The translations under genes were made by a program, and so were the position numbers. 64,000 bases of DNA, from contig NZ_JADIKL010000005.1 of assembly GCF_044904705.1 (NCBI RefSeq), positions 62,001 through 126,000 on the forward strand, given 5' to 3'. This document shows positions 44,370 to 54,660 of the stretch, one piece after another (position 1 is the first letter of the stretch; each line of letters begins with the position of its first letter). Source of the stretch: Rhodanobacter_A agri (GTDB lineage Bacteria; Pseudomonadota; Gammaproteobacteria; Xanthomonadales; Rhodanobacteraceae). The notes beneath the pieces are model-generated. The model ran no database searches, had not been told where the DNA came from, and was given only the letters and a program-made list of their open reading frames with translations.

Positions 44370-45310
44370 CGGCCGCGCCGCAGGCGTCGCCGCTGCCGCT
44401 TTTCACGGCGCAGACCCGCCTGCTGGTGGTGGCGCCGCACCCGGACGACGAGACGATCGCGAACGGCCTGCTGATCCAGCGCGTGCGCGCGGCCGGCGGC
44501 GCGGTGCGTGTGCTGCTGCTCACCGATGGCGACAACAACCCCTGGCCGCAGCGCTGGCTGGAACGCCGCTGGTTCATCCGCGCGGCCGAACGCGAACGCT
44601 GGGGCCGCCGTCGCCGCGCCGAACTGGAAGAGGCGCTGCGCCGGCTGGATGTACCGGCCACGGCATTGCGGTCGCTGGGCTGGCCGGACATGGGCGTGCT
44701 CGACCGCCTGCTGCAGCCGGGACAGCGGGCGCTGGCCGAACTGGCGGGGGTGCTGGACGACTTCGCCCCCGACCTGGTTGCCCTGCCGGCGCTGGGCGAT
44801 CGCCATCCCGACCATGGTGCTGCCCACGTGCTGGTGCGTATGGCGCTGGCCATGCGGGGCCGTTCGCCAGCCCTGCTCGGCTACTTGATCCACGGCCGCG
44901 ACGAGGGCCCGCTGTCGCCGGGGGAAACCGGTACGCCGGCGCAACAGGCCGCCAAGCGCCAGGCGCTGGCGGCTTACGCCACCCAGCTGGCCCTGAGCGG
45001 CGGACGCATGCGTCAGCTGGCCGAACGCCCCGAGCGCCATAGCTCGCCGGCGACGACATCCGCCACGGTGCGCTGCTTGCCGTGGCGGCCATCGCCGCTG
45101 CTGTGGCCGCGCCTGCGGCTGAGCGCGGCCAGCAGCTCCGGCCTGGCGCAGCAATGGCCGTGGCATGCCGCGCCGCTCCGGCGCGATGGACAGGGCGGCT
45201 GGCAGCTGGCGTGGCCGGCGGCGCGGGCAGGGGATGCCTGTTTCGTGCGCTTGTCGCTGGCGCTGCCGTCGCCGTGGATCTTCGACCACTGGGGCTGGCG
45301 CGAAGTGTGA
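44360..45310 (+). CDS. PIG-L family deacetylase
   Basis: A 316-residue zinc-dependent N-acetylglucosaminyl deacetylase of the LmbE/PIG-L family. Zinc and catalytic residues are in APHPDDETI (His27, Asp29, Asp30) and GDRHPDHGAAH near 147-157. The C-terminal half carries an extra region of about 90 residues, rich in Trp, Arg and Ala, beyond the usual core. It overlaps holB by ten bases and sits where pilZ or tatD would be expected, so it is an insertion into a conserved cluster. The substrate may be a sugar intermediate of an envelope polymer or a small thiol precursor; this is inference. Confidence 0.88.
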   Translation: MALTAAPQASPLPLFTAQTRLLVVAPHPDDETIANGLLIQRVRAAGGAVRVLLLTDGDNNPWPQRWLERRWFIRAAERERWGRRRRAELEEALRRLDVPATALRSLGWPDMGVLDRLLQPGQRALAELAGVLDDFAPDLVALPALGDRHPDHGAAHVLVRMALAMRGRSPALLGYLIHGRDEGPLSPGETGTPAQQAAKRQALAAYATQLALSGGRMRQLAERPERHSSPATTSATVRCLPWRPSPLLWPRLRLSAASSSGLAQQWPWHAAPLRRDGQGGWQLAWPAARAGDACFVRLSLALPSPWIFDHWGWREV

Positions 45311-45395
45311 GAGCGGTGCTTTGCGTGCCGCGCCATGGTGGTTAGCATGGCAACCGCCGCCGTACCGGTGGCCGAGACACCGTCCAGGAGCCCGC

Positions 45396-45749
45396 ATGAA
45401 CCCCGTCGCCGCCCGCCAGGGCATTATCTCGCTGAAGATCAGGGACGCTGCCTCGCTGTACAACGCCTACATGCCGTTCCTGCGCAATGGCGGCCTGTTC
45501 GCGCCCACCGCCCAGCCTTATGCGCTGGGCGACGAGGTGGTGCTGCTGGTGAGCCTGGCCGACGAAAGCGAGCGCCTGTCGGTGGTGGGCAAGGTGGTGT
45601 GGATCTGCCCGCCCGGTGCGCAGGGCAATCGCACCGCCGGCATCGGCATCCATTTCAACGACTCGCCGGATGCCGAGGTGGCGCGCCAGCGCATCGAGAA
45701 CATGCTCGCCGGCGTGCTCAATTCGGAGCGCCCCACCCACACGATGTGA
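45396..45749 (+). CDS. PilZ domain protein (Xanthomonas holB-linked type)
   Basis: A 117-residue single PilZ domain. MNPVAARQGIISLKIRDAAS, YNAYMPFLRNGGLFAPT, LGDEVVLLVSLADESERL, VVGKVVWICPPGAQGNRTAG and IGIHFNDSPDAE match the type IV pilus-linked PilZ proteins encoded next to holB in Xanthomonas and Pseudomonas. The cyclic di-GMP signatures RxxxR and D/NxSxxG are not seen, as in that non-binding subgroup, so it probably acts by protein contacts in twitching motility. AGGAG precedes the ATG. Confidence 0.9.
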   Translation: MNPVAARQGIISLKIRDAASLYNAYMPFLRNGGLFAPTAQPYALGDEVVLLVSLADESERLSVVGKVVWICPPGAQGNRTAGIGIHFNDSPDAEVARQRIENMLAGVLNSERPTHTM

Positions 45750-45808
45750 CGATGCCGTGATGCGTGGCGCATGAGTGGTTTCATGCCTTGTCGCTGCGCG
45801 TCAAGCTG

Positions 45809-45836
45809 TTGTGGTGTCGGCATGCGCTGATACAAT
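45809..45836 (+). promoter_or_regulatory. Probable promoter of the nuo operon
   Basis: TTGTGG (45809-45814) and TACAAT (45831-45836) are 16 bases apart, leaving a leader of about 160 bases before nuoA. The leader contains small hairpins (CACGA with TCGTG near 45847-45864; GACCGT with ACGGTC near 45950-45967) but no other gene. Confidence 0.6.
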
Positions 45837-46001
45837 GCGCCGGTTCACGACCCCCGTATCGTGGAGAGTCGGACGCCCGCGGTTGTCACCCGACGCGAGC
45901 GTGGCCGCAAGGCCCGTGGCCCTGGTGGCCTGCCGAAACGAATTGCCGGACCGTCACCCCACGGTCACTGATGCGTCGATGGCGCGGAGGTAGGTTGCAT
46001 C

Positions 46002-46348
46002 GTGATTGCCGAATACTGGCCTGTACTGCTTTTCATCGGCGTGGCCGCCGGCCTTGGCATCGTCCTGCTCGTGATCGGCATGCTGGCCGGCAAGCACCGG
46101 CCGGATGCGGACAAGCTTTCGCCGTATGAGTGCGGCTTCGAGGCCTTCGAGGATGCCCGTGCGCGTTTCGACGTGCGCTACTACCTGCTGGCCATCCTGT
46201 TCATCATCTTCGATCTGGAAATCGCCTTCCTGTTCCCCTGGGCGGTGGTGTTCAAGCAGATCGGCATCGTGGCGCTGATCGAGATGGCGCTGTTCCTGCT
46301 GCTGCTGGTGATCGGTTTCGCCTACGTCTGGAAGAAGGGAGCACTGGA

Positions 46349-46358
<10 letters not shown>
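46002..46358 (+). CDS. nuoA: NADH-quinone oxidoreductase subunit A
   Basis: A 118-residue membrane subunit of complex I with three helices (about 6-28, 61-83, 87-110). SPYECGFEAFEDARARFDVR carries the conserved Cys-Gly and acidic loop at the quinone site, followed by YYLLAILFIIFDLEIAFLFP. It starts with GTG after GGAGG, with slightly long spacing. First gene of the operon; overlaps nuoB by ten bases. Confidence 0.97.
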
Positions 46359-46906
<548 letters not shown>

Positions 46907-46919
46907 GGCACGAGCCATC

Positions 46920-47651
46920 ATGACCGATACCCCAAAGACCTCGCTGGCCGAGCGCCTCGCCGCGCGGTTCGGCGACACGCTGAAGATCAGCGTCGTCCGC
47001 AACGAAACCACTGCCGAACTGTCGGCGGCCGACCTGCTTGCCGTGGCCACTGCGCTGCGCGACGAGCCGGGCTTCCGCTTCAGCGAGCTGGTCGACGTAT
47101 GCGGCATCGACTACCTCGGCTACGGCCAGACCGAGTGGGACACCACCGACGTCACCAGCACCGGCTTCTCGCGCGGCGTGGAAGGCGAGGCGATGGGCCG
47201 TTTCGACTGGGCCGACCGCCCGCGCGACGTGAACCATCCGCGCCGTTTCGCCTCCGTGATGCACCTGCTCTCCGTCGAGCACAACCAGCGCCTGCGCCTG
47301 CGCGTGTTCTGCGAGGACGACAGCCTGCCGCTGGTGCCGTCCGTCTGCGGCATCTGGCCTGGCGCCAACTGGTTCGAGCGCGAGTCGTTCGACCTCTACG
47401 GCATCGTCTACGACGGCCACCCGGACCTGCGCCGCATCCTCACCGACTACGGCTTCGTGGGACATCCGTTCCGCAAGGATTTCCCGCTGATCGGCAATGT
47501 CGAGGTGCGCTACGACCCGGAGCAGAAGCGCGTGGTGTACGAACCCGTGACGTCGGTGGTGCCGCGCGTGCTTGTGCCGCGCGTGATCCGCGACGACGCC
47601 GACCTCATGCAGGCCAAGGCCGAAGCCGCCGACGACTGGCGCAGGAACTGA
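46920..47651 (+). CDS. nuoC: NADH-quinone oxidoreductase subunit C
   Basis: The 30-kDa-type subunit, 243 residues, separate from NuoD (the two are fused in E. coli). The signature WPGANWFERESFDLYGIVYD, with HPDLRRILTDYGFVGHPFRK and DFPLIGNVEVRYD, identifies it. The N-terminal half carries the family alpha/beta part with LVDVCGIDYLGYG. Confidence 0.96.
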   Translation: MTDTPKTSLAERLAARFGDTLKISVVRNETTAELSAADLLAVATALRDEPGFRFSELVDVCGIDYLGYGQTEWDTTDVTSTGFSRGVEGEAMGRFDWADRPRDVNHPRRFASVMHLLSVEHNQRLRLRVFCEDDSLPLVPSVCGIWPGANWFERESFDLYGIVYDGHPDLRRILTDYGFVGHPFRKDFPLIGNVEVRYDPEQKRVVYEPVTSVVPRVLVPRVIRDDADLMQAKAEAADDWRRN

Positions 47652-47655
47652 TTCG

Positions 47656-48912
47656 ATGGCCCAGGAAATCCGCAACTACACGATGAACTTCGGCCCGCAG
47701 CATCCCGCTGCGCACGGCGTGCTGCGCCTGGTGCTGGAAATGGACGGCGAAACCATCGTCCGTGCCGACCCGCACGTGGGCCTGCTCCACCGCGGCACCG
47801 AGAAGCTGGCCGAGTCCAAGCCGTTCAACCAGTCGATCGGCTACATGGACCGCCTCGACTACGTGTCGATGATGTGCAACGAGCACGCTTACGTGCGCGC
47901 CATCGAGGGCCTGCTGGGCATCGAGGCGCCGGAGCGCGCGCAGTACATCCGCACGATGTTCGACGAGATCACCCGCATCCTGAACCACCTGATGTGGGTG
48001 GGCTCGAACGCGCTCGATCTCGGCGCGATGGCGGTGTTCCTGTACGCGTTCCGCGAGCGCGAGGAACTGATGGACGTCTACGAGGCGGTGTCGGGCGCGC
48101 GCATGCACGCCACCTACTACCGTCCGGGCGGCGTCTACCGCGACCTGCCGGGGAAGATGTCGCAGTACCGTGAATCGCCCTGGCACAAGGGCAAGGACCT
48201 GCAGCGCCTGAACAGTTGGCGCGAAGGCTCCATGCTGGATTACCTCGAGGCCTTCACCGACGACTTCCCGAAGAAGGTGGACGAGTACGAGGACCTGCTC
48301 ACCGGCAACCGCATCTGGAAGCAGCGTACCGTGGGCATCGGCGTGATTTCGCCGGAACAGGCCCAGGCCTGGGGCATGACCGGCGCGATGATCCGCGGTT
48401 CGGGCATCGCCTGGGATCTGCGCAAGAAGCAGCCCTACGCGAAGTATGCCGAGATGGATTTCGACATCCCGGTGGGCGTCAACGGCGACTGCTACGACCG
48501 CTACCTGGTGCGCGTCGAGGAGATGCGCCAGTCCAACCGCATCATCAAGCAGTGCGTGAAGTGGCTGAAGGCCAACCCCGGCCCGGTGATGGTGGACAAC
48601 TACAAGGTCGCCCCGCCGAAGCGCGAGGAGATGAAGGAGAGCATGGAAGCGCTCATCCATCACTTCAAGCTGTTCACCGAAGGCTACGGCGTGCCGGCCG
48701 GCGAGATCTATGCCGCGGTCGAGGCGCCCAAGGGCGAGTTCGGCTGCTACCTCGTCTCCGACGGCGCCAACAAGCCGTTCCGCGTGCACCTGCGCGCGCC
48801 GGGCTTTGCCCATCTGTCTTCGATCGACGCCATCGTGCGCGGGCACATGCTGCCCGACGTGGTGGCGATGATCGGCACCTACGACCTCGTGTTCGGCGAA
48901 GTGGATCGCTGA
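47656..48912 (+). CDS. nuoD: NADH-quinone oxidoreductase subunit D
   Basis: The 49-kDa-type subunit, 418 residues, which forms the quinone pocket with NuoB. FGPQHPAAHGVLRLVLEMDG at the start provides the quinone-site His; RADPHVGLLHRGTEKL, YLDYVSMM-like DRLDYVSMMCNEHAYV, RPGGVYRDLP and APGFAHLSSIDAIVRGHMLP are typical. It starts four bases after nuoC. Confidence 0.98.
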   Translation: MAQEIRNYTMNFGPQHPAAHGVLRLVLEMDGETIVRADPHVGLLHRGTEKLAESKPFNQSIGYMDRLDYVSMMCNEHAYVRAIEGLLGIEAPERAQYIRTMFDEITRILNHLMWVGSNALDLGAMAVFLYAFREREELMDVYEAVSGARMHATYYRPGGVYRDLPGKMSQYRESPWHKGKDLQRLNSWREGSMLDYLEAFTDDFPKKVDEYEDLLTGNRIWKQRTVGIGVISPEQAQAWGMTGAMIRGSGIAWDLRKKQPYAKYAEMDFDIPVGVNGDCYDRYLVRVEEMRQSNRIIKQCVKWLKANPGPVMVDNYKVAPPKREEMKESMEALIHHFKLFTEGYGVPAGEIYAAVEAPKGEFGCYLVSDGANKPFRVHLRAPGFAHLSSIDAIVRGHMLPDVVAMIGTYDLVFGEVDR

Positions 48913-48933
48913 GCCGGCACGACGGAGAAACGC

Positions 48934-49461
48934 ATGAAAGCCACCGGACATTACGACCAGGTCAAGAACGTCGATCCGCTCGTCGCGCTCACCGAGCACA
49001 CGCGCCATCACATCGACCATTGGCTGACCAAGTTCCCGCCGGACCGCAAGCGCTCGGCGCTGATCCAGGCGCTGTTTGCCGCGCAGGAACAGAACCACGG
49101 CTTCCTCACTGACGAGCTCATCACGGCGGTGGCGAAATACCTCGACCTGCCCGCGGTGTGGGCTTACGAGGTGGCCAGCTTCTACTCGATGCTGGAAACC
49201 AAGCCGGTGGGCCGCAACAACGTGGCGATCTGCACCAACATCTCGTGCTGGCTCAACGGCGCCGAGGACCTGGTGAAGCATTGCGAGAAGAAGCTGGGCA
49301 TCAAGCTCGGCGAGAGCACCCCGGACGGCCGCATCTACCTCAAGCAGGAGGAAGAGTGCATCGCCGCCTGCGTGTATGCGCCGGCGATGACGGTGAACGG
49401 CCACTACCACGAGCGGCTCACCCCCGAGAAGCTCGACCAGATTCTGGACGGCCTGGAGTAA
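48934..49461 (+). CDS. nuoE: NADH-quinone oxidoreductase subunit E
   Basis: The 24-kDa-type subunit, 175 residues, with a thioredoxin-like 2Fe-2S cluster (N1a). The ligand Cys residues are in ICTNISCWLNGAED (C-x4-C) and EEECIAACVYAPAM (C-x3-C). The helical N-terminal bundle (FPPDRKRSALIQALFAAQEQ) is normal. Confidence 0.97.
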   Translation: MKATGHYDQVKNVDPLVALTEHTRHHIDHWLTKFPPDRKRSALIQALFAAQEQNHGFLTDELITAVAKYLDLPAVWAYEVASFYSMLETKPVGRNNVAICTNISCWLNGAEDLVKHCEKKLGIKLGESTPDGRIYLKQEEECIAACVYAPAMTVNGHYHERLTPEKLDQILDGLE

Positions 49462-49468
49462 GCGCGAC

Positions 49469-50806
49469 ATGGCAAGCACTACCGGTCCGGTCGGACCCGC
49501 ACCCCAGGACCACCAGGTCGTCTACACCACGCTGCATTTCGACAAGCCGTGGGCGATGGACAACTACGAGAAGGTGGACGGCTACAAGGCGTGGCGCAAG
49601 ATCCTCGCCGAAAAGCCCGACCCGGCGTCGATCGTCGAGATCGTCAAGAACAGCAACCTGCGCGGCCGCGGCGGCGCGGGCTTTCCCACCGGTCTGAAGT
49701 GGTCCTTCATGCCGAAGGGCAGCATGCAGAAGTACATCCTCTGCAACTCGGACGAGTCGGAGCCTGGCACGGCGAAGGACCGCGACATCCTGCGCTACAA
49801 CCCGCACTCGGTGGTCGAAGGCCTGGCGATCGCCTGCTACGCCACCGGTTCCACCGTGGCCTACAACTACCTGCGCGGCGAGTTCCACCACGAGCCCTTC
49901 GAACATTTCGAAGAGGCGCTGAAGGAAGCCTACGCGGCGGGCCTGCTGGGCAAGAACATCCAGGGTACCGGCATCGACGTGGACATTTACGGCGCGCTCG
50001 GCGCCGGCGCCTACATCTGCGGCGAGGAAACCGCCTTGATGGAGTCGCTGGAAGGCAAGAAGGGCCAGCCGCGCTTCAAGCCGCCGTTCCCGGCCAACTT
50101 CGGCCTGTACGGCAAGCCCACCACGATCAACAACACCGAGACCTACGCCTCGGTGCCGGCGATCCTGCGCAACGGCGCGGACTGGTTCCTCAATCTCGGC
50201 AAGCCGAACAACGGCGGCCCGAAGATTTTCTCGGTCTCCGGCCACGTCAATCATCCCGGCAACTTCGAGATCCGCCTCGGCACCTCGTTCAAGGACTTGC
50301 TGGAGATGGCCGGCGGCGTGCGCAACGGCAACCGGCTGAAGGCGGTGATTCCCGGCGGCTCCTCGATGAAGGTGCTCAACGCCGAGGAAATGATGGCCAG
50401 CACCATGGACTACGACTGCCTGCAGAAGGCGGGTTCGGGCCTGGGTTCCGGTGCCGTGATCGTGATGGACGAGACCACCTGCATGGTCAAGGCCTGCCAC
50501 CGCATCGCGCGCTTCTACAAGGCCGAGTCCTGCGGCCAGTGCACGCCATGCCGCGAAGGCACCGGCTGGATGTACCGCGTGCTCAGCCGCATCGTGGAAG
50601 GCAAAGGCACGCAGGACGACCTGCATCGCCTGAAGGCCATCGCCGGCCAGATCGAGGGCCACACCATCTGCGCGTTCGGCGAAGCCGCCGCGTGGCCGGT
50701 GCAGGGCTTCCTCGCCAAGTTCTGGAACGAATTCGAATACTACGTGCAGCATGGTCGCTCGATGACTGAAGACCAGCTTGCCGCCAACCGTGGAGTCGCT
50801 GCATGA
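49469..50806 (+). CDS. nuoF: NADH-quinone oxidoreductase subunit F
   Basis: The 51-kDa-type NADH-binding subunit, 445 residues. GRGGAGFPTGLKWSFMP is the FMN/NADH site, CNSDESEPGTAKDRDIL and GAGAYICGEETALMESLEG the cofactor loops, and AESCGQCTPCREGTGWMYR with a later HTICAFGEA Cys the N3 4Fe-4S ligands. It overlaps nuoG by four bases. Confidence 0.98.
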   Translation: MASTTGPVGPAPQDHQVVYTTLHFDKPWAMDNYEKVDGYKAWRKILAEKPDPASIVEIVKNSNLRGRGGAGFPTGLKWSFMPKGSMQKYILCNSDESEPGTAKDRDILRYNPHSVVEGLAIACYATGSTVAYNYLRGEFHHEPFEHFEEALKEAYAAGLLGKNIQGTGIDVDIYGALGAGAYICGEETALMESLEGKKGQPRFKPPFPANFGLYGKPTTINNTETYASVPAILRNGADWFLNLGKPNNGGPKIFSVSGHVNHPGNFEIRLGTSFKDLLEMAGGVRNGNRLKAVIPGGSSMKVLNAEEMMASTMDYDCLQKAGSGLGSGAVIVMDETTCMVKACHRIARFYKAESCGQCTPCREGTGWMYRVLSRIVEGKGTQDDLHRLKAIAGQIEGHTICAFGEAAAWPVQGFLAKFWNEFEYYVQHGRSMTEDQLAANRGVAA

Positions 50807-53127
50807 GTGCGCAGCCCACCAGCACCGCCCCCGACGTCGTCAACATCGAGGTCGACGGCAAGCCCGTGCAGATCCGCAAGGGCGCGATGATCATCGAGGC
50901 GGCCGACGCCATCGGCATCGCCATCCCGCGTTTCTGCTACCACCGCAAGCTCCCGATCGCCGCCAACTGCCGCATGTGCCTGGTGGACGTGGAGATGGGC
51001 GGCCGCCCGATGCCCAAGCCGCAGCCGGCCTGCGCCACGCCGGTAGGCGAGGGTATGAAGGTCACCACGCGTTCGGACAAGGCGCTGAAGTTCCAGAAGG
51101 ACGTGATGGAGTTCCTTCTGATCAACCATCCGCTGGACTGCCCGATCTGCGACCAGGGCGGCGAGTGCGAGCTGCAGGACGTGGCCCTGGGCTACGGCCG
51201 CAGCGTGTCGCGCTACACCGAGCGCAAGCGCACCATCGCCGACGAGAACATCGGGCCGCTGGTCGCCACCGAGATGACCCGCTGCATCCAGTGCACGCGC
51301 TGCGTGCGCTTCACCAGCGAGATTGCCGGCACCTACGAGCTCGGCGGCATGAGCCGCGGCGAGAACCTGCAGATCGGCACCTACATCGGCAAGACGGTGG
51401 AGACCGAACTGTCGGGCAACATCATCGACGTCTGTCCGGTCGGCGCGCTGACCAACAAGCCGTTCCAGTTCCAGGCGCGCGCCTGGGAGCTGGTGGCCAA
51501 GCCGTCGGTCGGTTACCACGACGCGCTGGGTTCCAACCTGTGGCTGCACACCCGCCGCGGCGAGGTGCTACGCACGGTGCCGCGCGACAACGAGTCGATC
51601 AACGAGTGCTGGCTGTCCGACCGCGACCGCTACAGCCACCAGGGCCTGTACGCTGCCGACCGCATCGGCCGGCCGGAAGTGAAGCGCAACGGCCAGTGGC
51701 AGCAGACCACCTGGGAAGACGCGCTTTCCGTCGCCGCCGAAGCGCTGAAGGGCGTGCCGGGCAGCGAGCTGGGCGTGCTGGTGCACCCGGCCACCACGAA
51801 CGAAGAAGCCGACTTGCTGCTGCGCCTCGCGCGCGGCCTGGGCAGCGCCCACGTCGATCACCGCCTGCGCCAGCTCGACTTCGCCGACAACGCCGTGGCC
51901 GCCAGCTTTGGCCTGCCGGTGGCCGAGGTGTCGCAGGTGCGGGCCGCGTTGCTGGTCGGCTCCGACCTGCGTCGCGAGATGCCGCTGCTCAATCACCGCC
52001 TGCACCAGGCCGCCAAGCAGGGCGCCAAGGTGTACGCGGTCAACCCGGCGGCGTTCGAGTTCAACTACAAGCTGGCCGGCGCCGCGATCGTGCCGCCGCA
52101 GGGCATGGTCGACGCGCTGCTGGCGCTGGCCCGCGCCGCCGTGGCCGAAGGCGCCGCCGCGCCGGCCGCACTGGCCGATGCGATCAACGCCGCGGCCAGC
52201 GATGAGGGCGACCATGCCGCCATCGCCGCGCTGAAGGCGGGCAGGGCGGTGGTGATCCTCGGCGAAGCCGCGGCCACCCATCCGGAAGCCTCGTGGCTGC
52301 GCGCGATTGCGCGTTTCATCGCCACGGCCACCGGCGCCGGCTACAACGAACTGCCGGTGGGCGCGAACGCGATCGGCCTCGGCCAGCTCGGCGTGGTGCC
52401 GGGCAACGGTGGGCTGGACGCACAGGCCATGCTGGCGCAGCCGCGCAAGGGCTATGTGCTGTACGGCGTGGAGCCGCCGCACGATTTCGCCGATGGCGCG
52501 CAGGCGCTCAACGCTCTGCGTGGCGCGCAGCAAGTGGTGGCGTTCAGCGCCTACGCCAGCCCTGCGCTGCGCGAGGTAGCGGACGTGATCCTGCCGATCG
52601 CGCTGTTGCCGGAAAACGACGGCACCCTGGTCAACGTGGATGGGCTGGCGCAGGCGGTGCAGGCCGGTGCCAAGGCGCCGGGCGAAGCCCGTCCGGGCTG
52701 GAAGGTGCTGCGTGCGCTGGGTGGCTTGATGAAGCTCGCCGGCTTCGAGTTCGACGACCTCGCCGGCCTGCGTGACGGCATCACGGCGCGTGGCGCCACG
52801 GCACGTGACGCACTGGCGACGCGCAAGCCGGCCGCCGGCCTCGCCCGTCTCGCTACCTGGCCGATCTACCGCGGCGACGCGGTGCTGCGCCGGGCCAGCG
52901 CGCTCAACGCACATCCGCTGAACCGTGCGCCGGCCGCTCGCATCAACGCGGACGAAGCCGCGCGTCTGGGTCTGGCCAACGGCGCCCCGGTGCGCGTTGG
53001 CGACGCCTCGCTGCCGGTGGCCATCGATCGCAGCGTGCCTGACGGCGCCGTGTGGATCGAGGCCGCGCAAGACATCACCGCCACGCTGCCGCCCTACGGC
53101 GCAGTAATCACCTTGAGCAAGGCGTAA
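50803..53127 (+). CDS. nuoG: NADH-quinone oxidoreductase subunit G
   Basis: The 75-kDa-type subunit, 774 residues. The N-terminal 2Fe-2S ferredoxin has CYHRKLPIAANCRMCLVD; the next clusters use HPLDCPICDQGGECELQD (His-Cys ligated), CIQCTRCVRFTSEIAG and IDVCPVGALTNKP. A molybdopterin-oxidoreductase-like domain without metal-cofactor function follows from about 220. The extra N7 cluster motif of some NuoG proteins is not seen. The C-terminal part is rich in Ala. Confidence 0.97.
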   Translation: MSAQPTSTAPDVVNIEVDGKPVQIRKGAMIIEAADAIGIAIPRFCYHRKLPIAANCRMCLVDVEMGGRPMPKPQPACATPVGEGMKVTTRSDKALKFQKDVMEFLLINHPLDCPICDQGGECELQDVALGYGRSVSRYTERKRTIADENIGPLVATEMTRCIQCTRCVRFTSEIAGTYELGGMSRGENLQIGTYIGKTVETELSGNIIDVCPVGALTNKPFQFQARAWELVAKPSVGYHDALGSNLWLHTRRGEVLRTVPRDNESINECWLSDRDRYSHQGLYAADRIGRPEVKRNGQWQQTTWEDALSVAAEALKGVPGSELGVLVHPATTNEEADLLLRLARGLGSAHVDHRLRQLDFADNAVAASFGLPVAEVSQVRAALLVGSDLRREMPLLNHRLHQAAKQGAKVYAVNPAAFEFNYKLAGAAIVPPQGMVDALLALARAAVAEGAAAPAALADAINAAASDEGDHAAIAALKAGRAVVILGEAAATHPEASWLRAIARFIATATGAGYNELPVGANAIGLGQLGVVPGNGGLDAQAMLAQPRKGYVLYGVEPPHDFADGAQALNALRGAQQVVAFSAYASPALREVADVILPIALLPENDGTLVNVDGLAQAVQAGAKAPGEARPGWKVLRALGGLMKLAGFEFDDLAGLRDGITARGATARDALATRKPAAGLARLATWPIYRGDAVLRRASALNAHPLNRAPAARINADEAARLGLANGAPVRVGDASLPVAIDRSVPDGAVWIEAAQDITATLPPYGAVITLSKA

Positions 53128-53132
53128 GGCAC

Positions 53133-54149
53133 ATGGGCGAACAGCTACTCAACCAGGTCGTCTGGCCGGTCATCCACATCCTGTGCGTCGTGCTGCCGCT
53201 GGTGGTCACGGTGGCGCTGTACGTGTGGTGGGAGCGCAAGGTGCTCGGCTGGATGCACGTGCGCATGGGGCCGAACAAGGTTGGTCCGTTCGGACTGCTG
53301 CAGGCCTTCGCCGACGTGACGAAGCTGCTGCTGAAGGAAGTGATCCTGCCGAGCAAGGCGAATCGTGCGCTGTACTATCTCGCGCCGTTGCTCGCGCTGA
53401 TACCGGCGCTGGCGGCATGGGCGGTGATCCCGTTCGGCACCAAGCTGGTGCTGTCGAACGCGAACGCGGGCCTGCTCTACCTGCTGGCGATGACCTCGCT
53501 GGGCGTGTACGGCATCATCCTCGCCGGCTGGGCCTCCAACTCGCGCTACGCACTGCTCGGCGCCATGCGCTCGGCGGCACAGGTGATCTCCTATGAGCTG
53601 GCGATGGGCTTGTGCCTGGTCTGCGTGCTGGTGCTGGCCGGTTCGCTGAACCTCACCGACATCGTCAACGCGCAGGCCGGCGGCAAGGGCATCTTCAGCT
53701 GGTACATGTGGCCGCTGCTGCCGGTGTTCGTCGTCTATTTCATCTCCGGCGTGGCCGAGACCAACCGCGCCCCGTTCGACGTGGCCGAGGGCGAGTCGGA
53801 GATCGTGGCCGGCTTCCACGTGGAATATTCCGGCTCGGCGTTCGCGCTGTTCTTCCTCGCCGAGTACGCCAACATGATCCTGGTGAGCTTCCTCGCCTCG
53901 ATCCTGTTCATGGGCGGCTGGCTCAGCCCGTTCCCGGAGAGCTGGGGCCTGATCGGCCACGGCGGTTTCCTGTGGCTGATCGCCAAAGTCTTCTTCTTCG
54001 CCTTCCTGTTCCTGTGGTTCCGCGCGACCTTCCCGCGCTACCGCTACGACCAGATCATGCGGCTGGGCTGGAAGGTGTTCATTCCGATCGCGATCGTCTG
54101 GGTGCTGGTGGCCGGTTGCATGAAGTACTACGGCATCGCGGGGGTCTGA
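53133..54149 (+). CDS. nuoH: NADH-quinone oxidoreductase subunit H
   Basis: The 338-residue membrane subunit that links the arms and lines the quinone tunnel; eight helices are apparent. KVLGWMHVRMGPNKVGPFGL, LLQAFADVTKLLLKEVILPS, GVAETNRAPFDVAEGESEIV and GFHVEYSGSAFALFFLAEYA are conserved. The start at 53133 follows the nuoG stop by five bases. Confidence 0.97.
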   Translation: MGEQLLNQVVWPVIHILCVVLPLVVTVALYVWWERKVLGWMHVRMGPNKVGPFGLLQAFADVTKLLLKEVILPSKANRALYYLAPLLALIPALAAWAVIPFGTKLVLSNANAGLLYLLAMTSLGVYGIILAGWASNSRYALLGAMRSAAQVISYELAMGLCLVCVLVLAGSLNLTDIVNAQAGGKGIFSWYMWPLLPVFVVYFISGVAETNRAPFDVAEGESEIVAGFHVEYSGSAFALFFLAEYANMILVSFLASILFMGGWLSPFPESWGLIGHGGFLWLIAKVFFFAFLFLWFRATFPRYRYDQIMRLGWKVFIPIAIVWVLVAGCMKYYGIAGV

Positions 54150-54156
54150 GGTTCCG

Positions 54157-54648
54157 ATGAAACGCGTAATCAGTTATTTCAACAGCCTGCTGCTGGCCGA
54201 GCTGCTCAAGGGCATGGCGCTGACCTGGCGCTACATGTTCAGCCCGAAGTACACGATGCGCTACCCGATGGAGCACATCCCCAAGTCGAACCGCTTCCGC
54301 GGCCTGCATGCGCTGCGCCGCTACGCGAACGGCGAGGAGCGCTGCATCGCCTGCAAGCTGTGCGAGGCGGTGTGCCCGGCGTTGGCGATCACCATCGATT
54401 CCGCGCCGCGTGAGGGCGACGGTCAGCGCCGCACCACGCGCTACGACATCGACTTGTTCAAGTGCATCTTCTGCGGCTTCTGCGAAGAGAGCTGCCCGGT
54501 GGATTCCATCGTCGAGACGCATGTGCACGAGTACCACTTCGAGCACCGCGGCGAGAACGTGGTGACCAAGCCGCAGCTGCTCGCGATCGGCGACCGCTTC
54601 GAGGCGGAGATTGCCGCCGCCCGTGCGCAAGACGCAGCCTACCGCTGA
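54157..54648 (+). CDS. nuoI: NADH-quinone oxidoreductase subunit I
   Basis: A 163-residue ferredoxin-like subunit with two 4Fe-4S clusters (N6a and N6b): CIACKLCEAVCPALAIT and CIFCGFCEESCPVDSIVET. The N-terminal amphipathic helix precedes RYPMEHIPKSNRFRGLHALR. Confidence 0.98.
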   Translation: MKRVISYFNSLLLAELLKGMALTWRYMFSPKYTMRYPMEHIPKSNRFRGLHALRRYANGEERCIACKLCEAVCPALAITIDSAPREGDGQRRTTRYDIDLFKCIFCGFCEESCPVDSIVETHVHEYHFEHRGENVVTKPQLLAIGDRFEAEIAAARAQDAAYR

Positions 54649-54660
54649 GGACGGAACGCC

